Shown: positions 1-8,375, counted from the stretch's first letter. The stretch: DNA of 24,995 bases from DATGYC01 sp035298385 (GCA_035298385.1 DATGYC010000105.1:1-24995); one strand, 5' to 3'. Numbers and translations are program-made. The notes: generated by a model from the sequence alone, not told the origin.

Positions 1-822
1 CGCCCGGGTATCCTGGGCGTCAAGGGCACCGACCATCTTGGTCTGGCGGAAGGCGGCCGCGCCGAAGAAGTCGACGGCGGGACCGCCCTTGCGGCGCGAG
101 ATGCCGGGAACCAGCCGTCGTTGGGACTCGGGTTTCGCCGACCCTCCTTCTTGTTTTGCTGACCCTCCTGCTTGCTTTCCCGCGCCTTCCTCGGGCTTGC
201 CCGACTCTTCCTTCGGTTTCGGTTCGACCAGCGCTGCATAGTAAGCCACCGGCTCCTGATAGGCGGTGGAGGCCCGAATCAGGAAGTCGTTCAGACTCGT
301 GCGCACCGGCAGGAAGCCCGAGCGCCGCGCTTCGGCGCTCGTCTGCAGAAAGGCGAAGTCGTTCAAACCCTCCGGACCGGGCGGGAGGCTATCAAGAATC
401 TTCGACACGGGCTGCTTGGTGACGACGATCATGGTCGAACGGCGGAGGTTACGACTGCGGGAGGACTCATCAAGAATGACCATCCCCTCTGACCGGACCA
501 ACTCCTCGCTGATCATGATCAGTTTGGTCTGCGCCAGCGAGGTCGGCCTGGGGACGACCGTATTCAGATAGGCGTTCGCACCAGCGATCGTTGGCGCTTC
601 GACGGTAATCCGGTTCCCGCCTTTCGTCTCCCCTTCTTCGCTGGAGGCTGCCACCTGGTGCGGCCCAGCCAGGACGAAGGTGACCGAGAGCCGCTCCTTC
701 TTCCCCTTGTCCACCCCGAGGGCGATCACGTAGTTCGCCTCCTCCAACTCGCGCATGTCCCAGCAACCGGACAAGACCAGGAGCAGGCTGAGGAGCCCGA
801 TTAGGGCCCGCCTACGACGCAC
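1..822 (-). CDS. gerAC: Spore germination lipoprotein GerAC (Ger(x)C family), truncated by window edge
   Basis: This is the lipoprotein subunit of a GerA-type germinant receptor, which sits in the spore inner membrane with GerAA and GerAB. I translated it from a GTG at 822, preceded by a GGGAGG SD. The first residues are basic, followed by a hydrophobic stretch and a lipobox (LSGC, Cys at about residue 20) and then WDMRELEE, the usual start of mature Ger(x)C proteins. LGVDKG follows at residues 35-40. The frame stays open for 274 codons to the left edge, against a usual length near 370-400, so about a quarter is missing. The start overlaps the end of gerAB by 11 bases. Residues about 200-235 form a Lys/Glu/Pro/Gly-rich insert holding two GGSAK units, just before the conserved segment that normally reads like GxAVFKxxKLVG (here AAAFRQTKMVGAL). 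The family assignment is secure. The germinant cannot be inferred. Confidence 0.9.
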   Translation of the reverse strand, partial: MRRRRALIGLLSLLLVLSGCWDMRELEEANYVIALGVDKGKKERLSVTFVLAGPHQVAASSEEGETKGGNRITVEAPTIAGANAYLNTVVPRPTSLAQTKLIMISEELVRSEGMVILDESSRSRNLRRSTMIVVTKQPVSKILDSLPPGPEGLNDFAFLQTSAEARRSGFLPVRTSLNDFLIRASTAYQEPVAYYAALVEPKPKEESGKPEEGAGKQAGGSAKQEGGSAKPESQRRLVPGISRRKGGPAVDFFGAAAFRQTKMVGALDAQDTRA

Positions 823-1927
823 GGGAATGACCTCCCTTCTTGCGCATGACCGCCACGATCAAGATGAGGGGCGGAATCGCCAGGGCGACGGCGCCCGCTG
901 TCTGCATCCAGAATTGATCAGTCCGCAGCACCGCCGCAAAATCTTCGGGCAGGACGGAGAGAGCCTCCGCGATCAGCAGCAGGGGCAGGACCAAGGGCCG
1001 ATGATTGGGGATGCGCAAGAGTTGAGCCAGGTGAAGGCAGGCGGCGTAGAGGAGCAGAGAGATGCGGACGCAGGCAGCCATGACCCAGAAGGCGATCATC
1101 ACGGCCTCAATGCGCTCCACCCAACGACCAATGCTGATCAAGCGAGCGACGGAGAAGAGGGCGAACGGGTTGATCTGGGCGTCCGGCGAGCCAAAGAGAC
1201 CGACCAGTAACAGCACCATTCCCAGCCCGGTGAGGATGTAGATGATCAGGGCGGATCTGCCTACCTGCCGAAAGACACGGGCTGAACGAAAGACCTGGCC
1301 CAGGATCAGAAGCAGGGTGATCTCCGAGAGCATCGGCAGAAAGGCCAGGGCGCCCAGGGCTGTCCGCTTCAGGCCAAACCCCCAGAACGGAAAGTATTGG
1401 GAAGCGTCAATGTGCGGCAGGTTGAGTACGACGACTAGCGCCAACATCAGGTAGATCGGCACGAAGAGGAGTTGGCTTACCCGGGCTAAGCCCTCCAAGC
1501 CCGTCCAAGCAGCGGCGGCCGCACAGAGGATCAGCAGAAGGGAGATGATCGAGATCGGCGTTATGGGCAGAAGAGTGGTCTTGAAGGTCTCGGTGAAGTC
1601 CCGCAGGTTCAAGGTCAGGTGACCCATGAGCCAGACCAGGACGAGGACCATCAAGAGTGCGCCGATCAGCCGCCCGGTGGCCGCTTCGGCCATCTGACAG
1701 AGACTCGCGCCGGGGAATCGGTTGGCCAGCTTGGTGTAGAGCCAAAAGATGACCAAGCCCAATGGTAGGACCATCAACACAAGTTGCCAGGTGGCGGGCC
1801 CGCCCCACGAGATCGCCAGGACCGGGTAATGCAGAAAGAGCATCGAGATCATGGTTATGACGATCAGGCGAATGCCGGCGCGAGGCTCAATGTGACCACC
1901 ATAGGTCGTCGCATGGGTCTTGCTCAT
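812..1927 (-). CDS. gerAB: Spore germination permease GerAB (GerAB/YndE family, APC superfamily)
   Basis: This 371-residue integral membrane protein is the GerAB subunit of the germinant receptor, the subunit thought to bind the germinant. The length and the run of about ten hydrophobic segments fit the family. The N-terminus (IEPRAGIRLIVITMISMLF) and the first helices resemble the amino-acid/polyamine transporter fold used by GerAB proteins. Its ATG overlaps the gerAA stop in an ATGA arrangement, so translation is probably coupled, and its end overlaps the gerAC start. Order and spacing match the usual gerA-A/B/C tricistron. Confidence 0.93.
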   Translation of the reverse strand: MSKTHATTYGGHIEPRAGIRLIVITMISMLFLHYPVLAISWGGPATWQLVLMVLPLGLVIFWLYTKLANRFPGASLCQMAEAATGRLIGALLMVLVLVWLMGHLTLNLRDFTETFKTTLLPITPISIISLLLILCAAAAAWTGLEGLARVSQLLFVPIYLMLALVVVLNLPHIDASQYFPFWGFGLKRTALGALAFLPMLSEITLLLILGQVFRSARVFRQVGRSALIIYILTGLGMVLLLVGLFGSPDAQINPFALFSVARLISIGRWVERIEAVMIAFWVMAACVRISLLLYAACLHLAQLLRIPNHRPLVLPLLLIAEALSVLPEDFAAVLRTDQFWMQTAGAVALAIPPLILIVAVMRKKGGHSRAS

Positions 1928-3735
1928 TCGCGCTCAGCTCCCTTCAAGGACTTGCCCTCACGGTCGGCAAAGGAGTCCGTGTCCCAGGCTCGAACCACGG
2001 GCGGCTGCCGCTGTTCGTCGATGGTGCGTGTGTAGCCTGGACGGGTCTCCATCTGGTAATCAGGCGGCATGTCACCTAGTTCGCCGAGCGGCCTGGACAG
2101 GGGCGCCAAGGGCGCCAGGAATGGCACGCCCAAGGTGCGCATGTGGACCAGGTAGAGCAGGAGACCAAAGAAGAAGCCGACTAGGCCATACATCCCCAAG
2201 ACTGCCGCAGCTGCGACCAGCGTGATCCGGATTAAGCGGAGGCCAATCCCTGTCAGGTAGTTCGGCACCACAAAGGCTGCGAGCGAGGTCAGGGCGACGA
2301 CGATCAGGACGACTGGGCCAACAATCTTGGCTTGAACGACCGCTTGGCCCAGGATCAGCGAGGCGATCAGCCCGATCGTCGATCCCAGTTCGGAAGGGAT
2401 CCGGGCCGTCGCCTCCAGGATGAGCCAGAAGGAGAGATCCATCGCCAGCAACTCCACCAAGGATGGCATCGGTACCTTCTCACGCGATTTGGCGATGAAG
2501 AGGAGCAGTTCGGTCGGGAGCATGTCCGCGTGGTAGTTGACAATCGCAATGTACAGGGCGGGACCAAGCAACGCCAACATGAGGCCAAGGAACCGGATCC
2601 AACGAACGGCGGTACCGGTCCAGGGCCTGACGTTGTAATCCTCCGCCGTCTGCATCAGGGACCAGAAGGTGACCGGGCAGATCAGGGCCTGAGAGGTGTT
2701 GTCAAGCATCAGGACGACGTTCCCTTCCGACAGGTAGGCAGCGGTCCGGTCGGGCCGTTCCGTGACCATGGTGCCGGGGAGCACGGAGTTGGGCCGGTCC
2801 TCGATACTCTGTTGCAGAACGCCGACGGAGGTCAGCATGTCTAGGTCAATGGAGGAGAGTCGCCGCCGCACCTCTGCCACCAGCTTGGGCGAGGTCAGGC
2901 CGTTCAGGTAGAGCATGCCGACCCAGGAGCGTGAGACCCGACCGATGGTGAAGAACTCGGTCACCAGACGTGGATCCTTCATGCGGCGGCGGACGAGCAC
3001 GACGTTGGGGCGAATCGATTCGATGAAGGAGTCCCGTGGTCCCCAGACGGTCCGCTCATTGGCCGGCTCACCGACGGAGCGGGTTGGGTAGAGTTTGACG
3101 TCGATCTCGAGGGCGCTCTTCTGCCCATCGATCAGGATCACCGCATCACCGACCAGAAGCGCATCGATGCAGCTCTTGATGTCGTGGAGCCGGATCACGG
3201 CGGCGGAGACCATCAACTCGCGCTCGATCCGATCGAGGGAGACGGTCCACTCCGGAACCCGGTCCCCGCCAACCGGATGCGTCTCCGGATCGATCGGCTC
3301 AGCTCGTTCACGATCCATGCGGGGCAACTGCATCATGGTGTGCATGGCCAGATTGATCCGGTCACCGTTGGTCATCCCGTCAATGTAAAGCAGGGTGCAC
3401 TCGACCGGCGGATCGGTCATCAGGTTGAAGGGGCGGACCACCACGTCTTTGTTGCTGGGGATGTTGAAGATCGCCTTGAGGCGGTCCAGGTTGGTACAGA
3501 GGTCGGGGGTGAGGTCACCGGCCTCTTCGACCGCCTTCTGGCCTTCCGGAAGCGCTTGGGCCAGGTTCTCAATGTGGGTCAGCGCCCGTTGCGCGCGCAG
3601 CATGGCATCCTTCAGGCGGCTCAGGCCGCTCTGCTCCGCCGTGGGCTGGGCGCCCCGGTCGGACAGGGTGAAGATCGCATCGGCGCTGGGCGCAGAGGGG
3701 TCGATCGCGTTGGCGATCTTGTTCCAGAGTGCCAT
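1924..3735 (-). CDS. gerAA: Spore germination protein GerAA (GerA family)
   Basis: This is the large membrane subunit of the GerA-type receptor, which forms the oligomeric ion-conducting part of the complex. I chose the ATG at 3735 because a strong AGGAGGGG SD lies five bases upstream; the protein is then 603 residues. The same frame is open further upstream only as antisense to the GH4 gene. Visible hallmarks are the RPFNLM segment, LLYIDGMTNGD, GPRDSFIESIRPNVVLVRRR, a PMPSLVELLAMDL segment, and a set of C-terminal membrane helices ending in FFFGLLLYLVHMRTLGVPFLAPLAP. Relatives are usually about 480-550 residues. The extra length lies in an N-terminal helical region of roughly 90 residues and a charged C-terminal tail of about 55. 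Such operons are normally made in the forespore under sigma-G, but I found no convincing sigma-G promoter upstream. Confidence 0.93.
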   Translation of the reverse strand: MALWNKIANAIDPSAPSADAIFTLSDRGAQPTAEQSGLSRLKDAMLRAQRALTHIENLAQALPEGQKAVEEAGDLTPDLCTNLDRLKAIFNIPSNKDVVVRPFNLMTDPPVECTLLYIDGMTNGDRINLAMHTMMQLPRMDRERAEPIDPETHPVGGDRVPEWTVSLDRIERELMVSAAVIRLHDIKSCIDALLVGDAVILIDGQKSALEIDVKLYPTRSVGEPANERTVWGPRDSFIESIRPNVVLVRRRMKDPRLVTEFFTIGRVSRSWVGMLYLNGLTSPKLVAEVRRRLSSIDLDMLTSVGVLQQSIEDRPNSVLPGTMVTERPDRTAAYLSEGNVVLMLDNTSQALICPVTFWSLMQTAEDYNVRPWTGTAVRWIRFLGLMLALLGPALYIAIVNYHADMLPTELLLFIAKSREKVPMPSLVELLAMDLSFWLILEATARIPSELGSTIGLIASLILGQAVVQAKIVGPVVLIVVALTSLAAFVVPNYLTGIGLRLIRITLVAAAAVLGMYGLVGFFFGLLLYLVHMRTLGVPFLAPLAPLSRPLGELGDMPPDYQMETRPGYTRTIDEQRQPPVVRAWDTDSFADREGKSLKGAERE

Positions 3736-3894
3736 CAGTTCCCCTCCTCTGCTGGATTCTCCCAAAGGATTCCCGCCGCTCCGTCTGCGATATTCCGGTG
3801 GTTGGCTGAAGGGGAATGCTGCATGACCCAGCGAACTAGGCGTATAAATAGCTAGCCTTAAATTGGCATGGCTGAGAGAGGGCGGGACGGAAAC
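3736..3894. promoter_or_regulatory. Divergent intergenic region between gerAA and the GH4 sugar operon
   Basis: The two operons are divergently transcribed from here. Toward the plus strand a TATAAA at 3843-3848 is a plausible -10 element. It would start transcription near 3855 and make the GTG at 3895 a better start than the ATG at 3868. No good -35 lies at the matching distance. Toward the minus strand the gerAA SD is clear, but no convincing sigma-G or sigma-A promoter is visible. Two near-copies of GGATTCCC (3754-3763 with an extra T, and 3767-3774) lie close to the gerAA start. No obvious cre site was found. Confidence 0.4.
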
Positions 3895-5199
3895 GTGACC
3901 AAGTTTCTCTTGATTGGTGGGGCCAGCGCGTATACCCCAGATATCCTTCTGGGGCTCCTGCGGGAGCCGACGATCGTAGAGGGCTGGGAGGTCTGGCTTC
4001 ATGATGTGGATGGGCCCAATCTGCACCTGATGGGCCGTCTCGCTGAGCGGCTGGCGGCAGCCGCAGGGGTCAACTGGCAGGTCCGGACGACCCTTGATCG
4101 CCGGGAGGCGATTGCGGGCGCCGACTTTATTCTGTCGCAGCCGCGTGTGGGAGGGCTCCAGAGCCGCCGTCTGGACGAACAGATTCCGCGGGCGCTTGGT
4201 CTGATCGGCCAGGAGACGCTCGGTGCGGGCGGCTTTGCCTTCGCTTGGCGCACGATCCCCGTCATCTTGGGCGTCGTTGCGGAGGTGCAGGAGCTGGCGC
4301 CCAAGGCCTGGGTGATCAACTACGCCAACCCGGCCGGTATGGTGACCGAGGCGGTCCTGCGCCGCTTTCCGGCTGCCCGCTTCATCGGTCTGTGTGACAT
4401 GCCCGCGGGGCTCCTGCAGAGCGTGGCGAGCCTCCTGCGCGTCGATCCGCACCGTGTGACGGCCGACTGGACGGGGATCAATCATGCGGGCTGGGGGCGC
4501 CGGGTCTACGTCGACGGGGCGGAGGCCCTGGGGCGAATCCGGGGCCTGGGGCGGGCAGGTGGCCTGGTAGCCGGCCTGCTCCCGCTGAATGAGGTGACGG
4601 GAACACTCCGGCTCTTCCGCCGGTTTGGTCTCCTGCCGGACGCCTACCTGCGCTACTACTACCATACGAATGAGATGGTGGCCCTCTTAGGGCGCAAGAA
4701 ACAGACCCGGGCGGAGCAGGTCCTCGCGCGCTTGCCGGCCCTCTATGCCCACTATGAGGCGGTGGCTGATGGGCGGGAGCCGCACCTGAAACTCCACCGG
4801 GGCCATGCCTCGCATGCCGACCTAGCCTCGACCGTGATTCTGACGATGGCTGCTGGGCGAAAGGCCAGGTTTATCATTCAGCAGGCTAATCGCGGGCAAC
4901 TGCCAGATCTGCCGGTCGGACGGGCCGCACAGTTTCCGGCCATGGTCGGACCGGACGGCTGGGAGCCGATTGCGCAGGAGCCGTTGCCGAACGGGTTGCC
5001 CGACCTGCTCTGCGAGATCCAAGCGGCAGAGGGGCTGAACGTAGAGGCCGCCCTGACCGGGGATCGCCAGACGGCGGTGGAGGCGATGGCTGCCGCCCCG
5101 CTCGTGCGCGACCGCGCCAAGGCCGAGCTCATGGTGGAGCGCTTATTGGCCGCCCATCGGCCTTACTTGCCGCAGTTCTGGGGAGAGGGTGAGGCCTAG
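3895..5199 (+). CDS. GH4 family 6-phospho-glycosidase (NAD+/Mn2+-dependent)
   Basis: This enzyme should cleave a phosphorylated disaccharide delivered by the downstream PTS permease, by the GH4 redox mechanism that needs NAD+ and a divalent metal. The GTG at 3895 puts the dinucleotide motif GGASAYTP at residues 8-15, as in the family; the in-frame ATG at 3868 has no SD. The protein is then 434 residues, a normal GH4 length. Other marks are IGQETLGAGGFAFAWRTIP, NYANPAGMVTEAV, and the metal ligands Cys167 (in GLCDMP) and His197 (in GINHAGW), about 30 residues apart as expected. The overall sequence looks like 6-phospho-beta-glucosidases, but Cys167 sits in CDMP, a signature I associate with phospho-alpha-glucosidases, so the anomeric preference is open. 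The stop overlaps the GTG of the next gene by one base. Confidence 0.9.
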   Translation: MTKFLLIGGASAYTPDILLGLLREPTIVEGWEVWLHDVDGPNLHLMGRLAERLAAAAGVNWQVRTTLDRREAIAGADFILSQPRVGGLQSRRLDEQIPRALGLIGQETLGAGGFAFAWRTIPVILGVVAEVQELAPKAWVINYANPAGMVTEAVLRRFPAARFIGLCDMPAGLLQSVASLLRVDPHRVTADWTGINHAGWGRRVYVDGAEALGRIRGLGRAGGLVAGLLPLNEVTGTLRLFRRFGLLPDAYLRYYYHTNEMVALLGRKKQTRAEQVLARLPALYAHYEAVADGREPHLKLHRGHASHADLASTVILTMAAGRKARFIIQQANRGQLPDLPVGRAAQFPAMVGPDGWEPIAQEPLPNGLPDLLCEIQAAEGLNVEAALTGDRQTAVEAMAAAPLVRDRAKAELMVERLLAAHRPYLPQFWGEGEA

Positions 5200-6038
5200 T
5201 GTCGCGCTGTCTGATCGTCAACGCTGACGATTTTGGGCTGACAGAGGGTGTCTCGCGGGGCATTCTGCAGGCTCACCGGGACGGGTTGGTCACCTCGACC
5301 ACCTTCATGACCAACTTCCCCTGGGCGCCCCAGATGGCGCCGCTCCTCGCCGACGCCCCAGACCTGGGGGTCGGCATCCATCTGAACCTGACCACGGGGC
5401 GCCCCCTGCTCCCCGCCAAAGCCGTCCCGACCCTGGTCACGAGAGAAGGGGCGTTCAGCAAGGCGCTCACGCATCTGGTCGCCCGCGTCGATCCCGCTGA
5501 GGTCGAGCAGGAGTGGGCGGCCCAGATCGAGCGCGGGATCGAACTCCTCGGTCGACTCCCGACCCACCTGGATACCCACCGCTACCTGCAGGGCTATCCG
5601 ACCTTTGGGGCGGTCATGATCCGGCTGGCCCAAACGTACACCATCCCGGCGGTCCGGAACCTCTACCCCGGGCGCCAGATGCGCCCCGCAGGCCGGCTGG
5701 GCGCCCTCAACCCGGCCAACTGGGTCGTCGACCGCTACCTGCAGCGGTCTTCGCAGGCGGTGCTGGCCTCTGATCTGGCCTGCCCGCAGGCGATCCTGGT
5801 GGGCGACTTCGACCGGGAGATGCTGCTGGGGCGCCTGGCGGGGCTGGAGGAGGGCGTGACCGAACTGGTCTGCCACCCCGGCATCGTCGATGAATCCCTG
5901 CGGGCGATCACCTCGCTCGTCGAGCAACGTGAGGTGGAGTTGGGCGCCCTGACGGACCCGAGCGGACTAGCCATGATCGCGGAGCAGGGGATCCAGTTGA
6001 TCCATTTCGGCGACCTAGCCCAGGGAGGGGCAGAGTGA
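5199..6038 (+). CDS. ChbG/YdjC-family carbohydrate deacetylase
   Basis: ChbG/YdjC proteins are metal-dependent deacetylases. E. coli ChbG removes an acetyl group from phosphorylated chitobiose so that the GH4 enzyme can cleave it. This protein is 279 residues long. It begins with the family motif NADDFGLTEG (Asp10, Asp11) and has a His in GIHLNLT (His61), a THLDTHRYLQ segment (His123, Asp125, His127) and ELVCHPG near the C-terminus, the expected set of metal and catalytic positions. The GTG start overlaps the upstream TAG by one base, and its TGA overlaps the PTS start, so the three genes are translationally coupled. This supports an acetylated amino-sugar substrate, but that is inference from E. 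coli ChbG. Confidence 0.88.
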   Translation: MSRCLIVNADDFGLTEGVSRGILQAHRDGLVTSTTFMTNFPWAPQMAPLLADAPDLGVGIHLNLTTGRPLLPAKAVPTLVTREGAFSKALTHLVARVDPAEVEQEWAAQIERGIELLGRLPTHLDTHRYLQGYPTFGAVMIRLAQTYTIPAVRNLYPGRQMRPAGRLGALNPANWVVDRYLQRSSQAVLASDLACPQAILVGDFDREMLLGRLAGLEEGVTELVCHPGIVDESLRAITSLVEQREVELGALTDPSGLAMIAEQGIQLIHFGDLAQGGAE

Positions 6039-7978
6039 TGAAGGGAGACCGCGCCTTCTTCGAGCGGCTGGCCGCCGCGCTAATCATCCCGGTGACCCTG
6101 CTGCCGCTCGCCGCCCTGATGCTGGCGGCTGGAAGCCAGTTGGGGATCGAGCCTTTACGAGTGGGCGGTCTGGCACTGATCCAGTCCTGGCTGCCGCTCT
6201 TCTACGCCATCGGCCTAGCGATCGGCTTCAGTGAGGGCGACGCCATGGCGGTCCTCAGTGCGGTCGTCACCTTCCTGACGATGCAATCCGTCGCCGTCGC
6301 GGTCGCCGGCGACCCGGGGCTCAACATGGGCGTGGTCGGTGGCCTCATCACCGGTGCCACTGCTGTCGCCCTCTTTCACCGGGTGAAGCGGTGGGTGCTG
6401 CCAGAGTGGCTCGGCCTCTTTAGCGGCAAACGGATGGGTCCGGTCGTTGGGACGGTGGCGGGCTCGCTAATCGGCCTGGTGGCTGGGTGGAGTTGGCCAC
6501 CGATCAAGTCAGCGATCATCCTGCTGGGCCAGTGGCTCTACGCCGCGGGTCCGGTAGGCGCCTTTGTCTATGGCGCTTCGACCCGCATCCTCCTACCGAC
6601 GGGGCTGCACCACATCCTGCTTCAGGCGGTCGACAACCAGATCGGTGGCTGGACGGACCCGGCGACGGGCAAGTGGGTCACGGGTGAGTACTTGCGCTTC
6701 CTGGCGGGTGATCCGGCGGCGGGGCGCTTTCTCTCGGGCTTCTTCTTGACGCTTGGCTTCGCCTCGCTCGGGATTGGGCTGGCCCTGATCCGCCAGGCAA
6801 AGACTGGTCAGAGAAGGCGGGTCTCGGGCCTGATGGGCACGGGGATGCTGACGGCAGCCGTCTTAGGCATCACGGAGCCGATCGAGTTCGCCTTCATCTT
6901 CGCCTCCCCCGTGCTGTGGGTCTTACATATCCTCTTTGCCGGGTTGGCTTCACTATTGGCCTATCTGCTGGGGATTCGAGCGGGCGGCTACGCCCTACCG
7001 ATGTTGCTGATCAACCTGCAGCAGAGCGAGCGCTCCTGGCTCCTCCTGCCGATTGGGCTCCTTTGGAGCGCCCTCTACTTTGTCAGCTTTAGTTGGGTGA
7101 TCCGGCGCTGGCGACCGCGGGTCCTGGGGCAGGAGGAGGAGTCATTCGTGGCTTCGACGGGCGCCCCAGCGGCCACAGGTGATCTCACGGCGGGCGCCCA
7201 GATGCTGGCCCACCTGGGCGGCGCGGCTAACCTGCTCTGGCTGGACGCCTGCATGACGCGCCTGCGGGTCCAAGTCGCTGAGGTCGCGCGGGTCGACCAG
7301 GCGGGGTTGCGGGCGCAGGGCGCCGTCGGCCTGGTCTGGGACGGGCCGAACCTGCAGGTCGTCCTGGGGACTCGGGCGCCCCAGTGGCGTGAGCTGGTAA
7401 CGGCGGCGATGTCTGGCGAGACGGGGGCGACGGTGCGAGCTGGGGCAGGCGAGACGAGGGGCCAGCCGAGCGGAGAGTCGGCGGGTGCACAGCCTGGTGC
7501 CTCAGCCGTGGTCACCGCCCACGCCACAAGCGAAGCCCTCACCCTGCTTGCGCCGCTCACCGGCCGAGTGCTGCCCCTTAGCGCCCTGCCCGACCCCGCC
7601 TTCGCCGAGGGCCAGCTCGGTCAGGGCCTGGCGATTGAGCCGACCGATGGCTGGCTGGTGGCGCCCTGCCAGGCGAGCGTCACCGCCATCTTCCCCGGCG
7701 GCCACGCGATCGGTCTGACCACACCAACCGGGATTGAGATCCTGATCCATATCGGGCTGGACTCCCATCGCCTGGCCGGCCAGGGGATCCATCTGCGGGT
7801 CGAGCCGGGCGCCGTGATCGAGGCGGGCCACGTGCTGGGCTGGCTCGACCTCGCCGTGATCCGGGCGGCGGGCGTCACGCCGGTGACCCCCATCGTGGTG
7901 ACCACGGGCCAACGTGTCACGGCACTTGCGCAGGACGGGGTGAGCGCGGCTGCGGCGCTCCTGCAGATCGCTGGCTAA
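6038..7978 (+). CDS. PTS permease of the glucose superfamily, fused EIIC-EIIB-EIIA
   Basis: This 646-residue protein imports and phosphorylates a sugar at the expense of phosphoenolpyruvate through HPr. The ATG at 6038 has an AGGGAGGGG SD seven bases upstream; the in-frame GTG at 6035 is too close to it. EIIC spans about residues 1-365 with many membrane segments, the LPTGLHHILLQAV motif, a RFLAGDPAAGRFLSGFF segment typical of GlcNAc/glucose-type permeases, and GITEPIEFAF. EIIB follows, with the phospho-cysteine Cys405 in LDACMTRLRV. A Gly/Ala-rich linker leads to EIIA at about 495-646, with both active-site histidines (His556 in GGHAIG and phospho-acceptor His571 in EILIHIG). All phosphotransfer residues are present. 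The sugar is not identifiable from sequence alone; GlcNAc-type disaccharides or alpha/beta-glucosides fit the context. Confidence 0.93.
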   Translation: MKGDRAFFERLAAALIIPVTLLPLAALMLAAGSQLGIEPLRVGGLALIQSWLPLFYAIGLAIGFSEGDAMAVLSAVVTFLTMQSVAVAVAGDPGLNMGVVGGLITGATAVALFHRVKRWVLPEWLGLFSGKRMGPVVGTVAGSLIGLVAGWSWPPIKSAIILLGQWLYAAGPVGAFVYGASTRILLPTGLHHILLQAVDNQIGGWTDPATGKWVTGEYLRFLAGDPAAGRFLSGFFLTLGFASLGIGLALIRQAKTGQRRRVSGLMGTGMLTAAVLGITEPIEFAFIFASPVLWVLHILFAGLASLLAYLLGIRAGGYALPMLLINLQQSERSWLLLPIGLLWSALYFVSFSWVIRRWRPRVLGQEEESFVASTGAPAATGDLTAGAQMLAHLGGAANLLWLDACMTRLRVQVAEVARVDQAGLRAQGAVGLVWDGPNLQVVLGTRAPQWRELVTAAMSGETGATVRAGAGETRGQPSGESAGAQPGASAVVTAHATSEALTLLAPLTGRVLPLSALPDPAFAEGQLGQGLAIEPTDGWLVAPCQASVTAIFPGGHAIGLTTPTGIEILIHIGLDSHRLAGQGIHLRVEPGAVIEAGHVLGWLDLAVIRAAGVTPVTPIVVTTGQRVTALAQDGVSAAAALLQIAG

Positions 7979-7979
7979 G

Positions 7980-8014
7980 CGAAAGACCGCTGGCACCAAG
8001 CCAGCGGTCTTTCG
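7980..8014. terminator. Bidirectional hairpin between convergent genes
   Basis: GAAAGACCGCTGG at 7981-7993 and CCAGCGGTCTTTC at 8001-8013 are perfectly complementary, with one more C-G pair outside and a seven-base loop. The stem starts right after the PTS stop and ends just before the stop of the minus-strand gene at 8021. It carries A-rich and T-rich edges in the stem but no long T run beyond it, which fits a shared terminator for converging transcripts. Confidence 0.8.
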
Positions 8015-8020
8015 TAGTAC

Positions 8021-8278
8021 TTAAAGGTTTTCGGTAATAAGGGGATCGAGGCCGGCAACCGAGGCGTAGGCCTCACAGAGTTCGAGGATCTCTCCGGGAC
8101 CAATCTCTGAGCGTCCCCAGGCGTCGAGGGCGATTCGGGTAAACTCGGTCGCTCCGGCCGCGAGTAGGGCGGCCAGTACGAGCGGGAGCGATTGCTCCGC
8201 CGGTGCTCGTGCGGGTTGTCTGGTGCGCCGCCGTTCGGTCAAGTCAACCACCATGGCCAACACGTCCACCACCTTCAC
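8021..8278 (-). CDS. Small hypothetical protein (85 aa)
   Basis: I do not recognise this protein. It starts at a GTG (8278) with a weak AGGA about ten bases upstream and reads MKVVDVLAMVVDL, then a basic stretch, an alanine/leucine-rich helix and an acidic C-terminal helix ending LITENL. It looks small, soluble and helical. Three things favour a real gene: a TTGCAA-17-TATGAT promoter about 45 bases upstream on the same strand, a terminator hairpin directly after its stop, and no competing gene on the other strand. The frame also stays open upstream of the GTG for more than 60 codons but has no ATG, GTG or TTG there, and the proposed promoter lies in that stretch. It is divergent from the HTH regulator gene, so it may be that regulator's target. 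Confidence 0.55.
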   Translation of the reverse strand: MKVVDVLAMVVDLTERRRTRQPARAPAEQSLPLVLAALLAAGATEFTRIALDAWGRSEIGPGEILELCEAYASVAGLDPLITENL

Positions 8279-8329
8279 GCAGAATCGGTCCTGAATCTTA
8301 TTCGCTAGGAGCAGATCGATTCCGTCCTT

Positions 8330-8358
8330 ATCATACCAAGAACTGGAATCCCTTGCAA
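8330..8358 (-). promoter_or_regulatory. Sigma-A-like promoter for the 85-aa gene
   Basis: On the minus strand TTGCAA (8353-8358) is followed after 17 bases by TATGAT (8330-8335). The -10 matches five of six consensus bases and the -35 four of six. Transcription would begin near 8323, about 45 bases before the GTG at 8278. Confidence 0.6.
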
Positions 8359-8375
8359 CATGTTTTTGTAAATCT

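Noticed and set aside
3868..3894. ATG at 3868 as start of the GH4 gene
   Set aside because: No SD precedes it and it would add nine residues before the family's standard N-terminus; the likely -10 element lies only 20 bases upstream.
3736..4665. Long N-terminal extension of gerAA (310 extra codons)
   Set aside because: It is antisense to the well-supported GH4 gene; the SD at the ATG at 3735 and the GerA family start place the gene start there.
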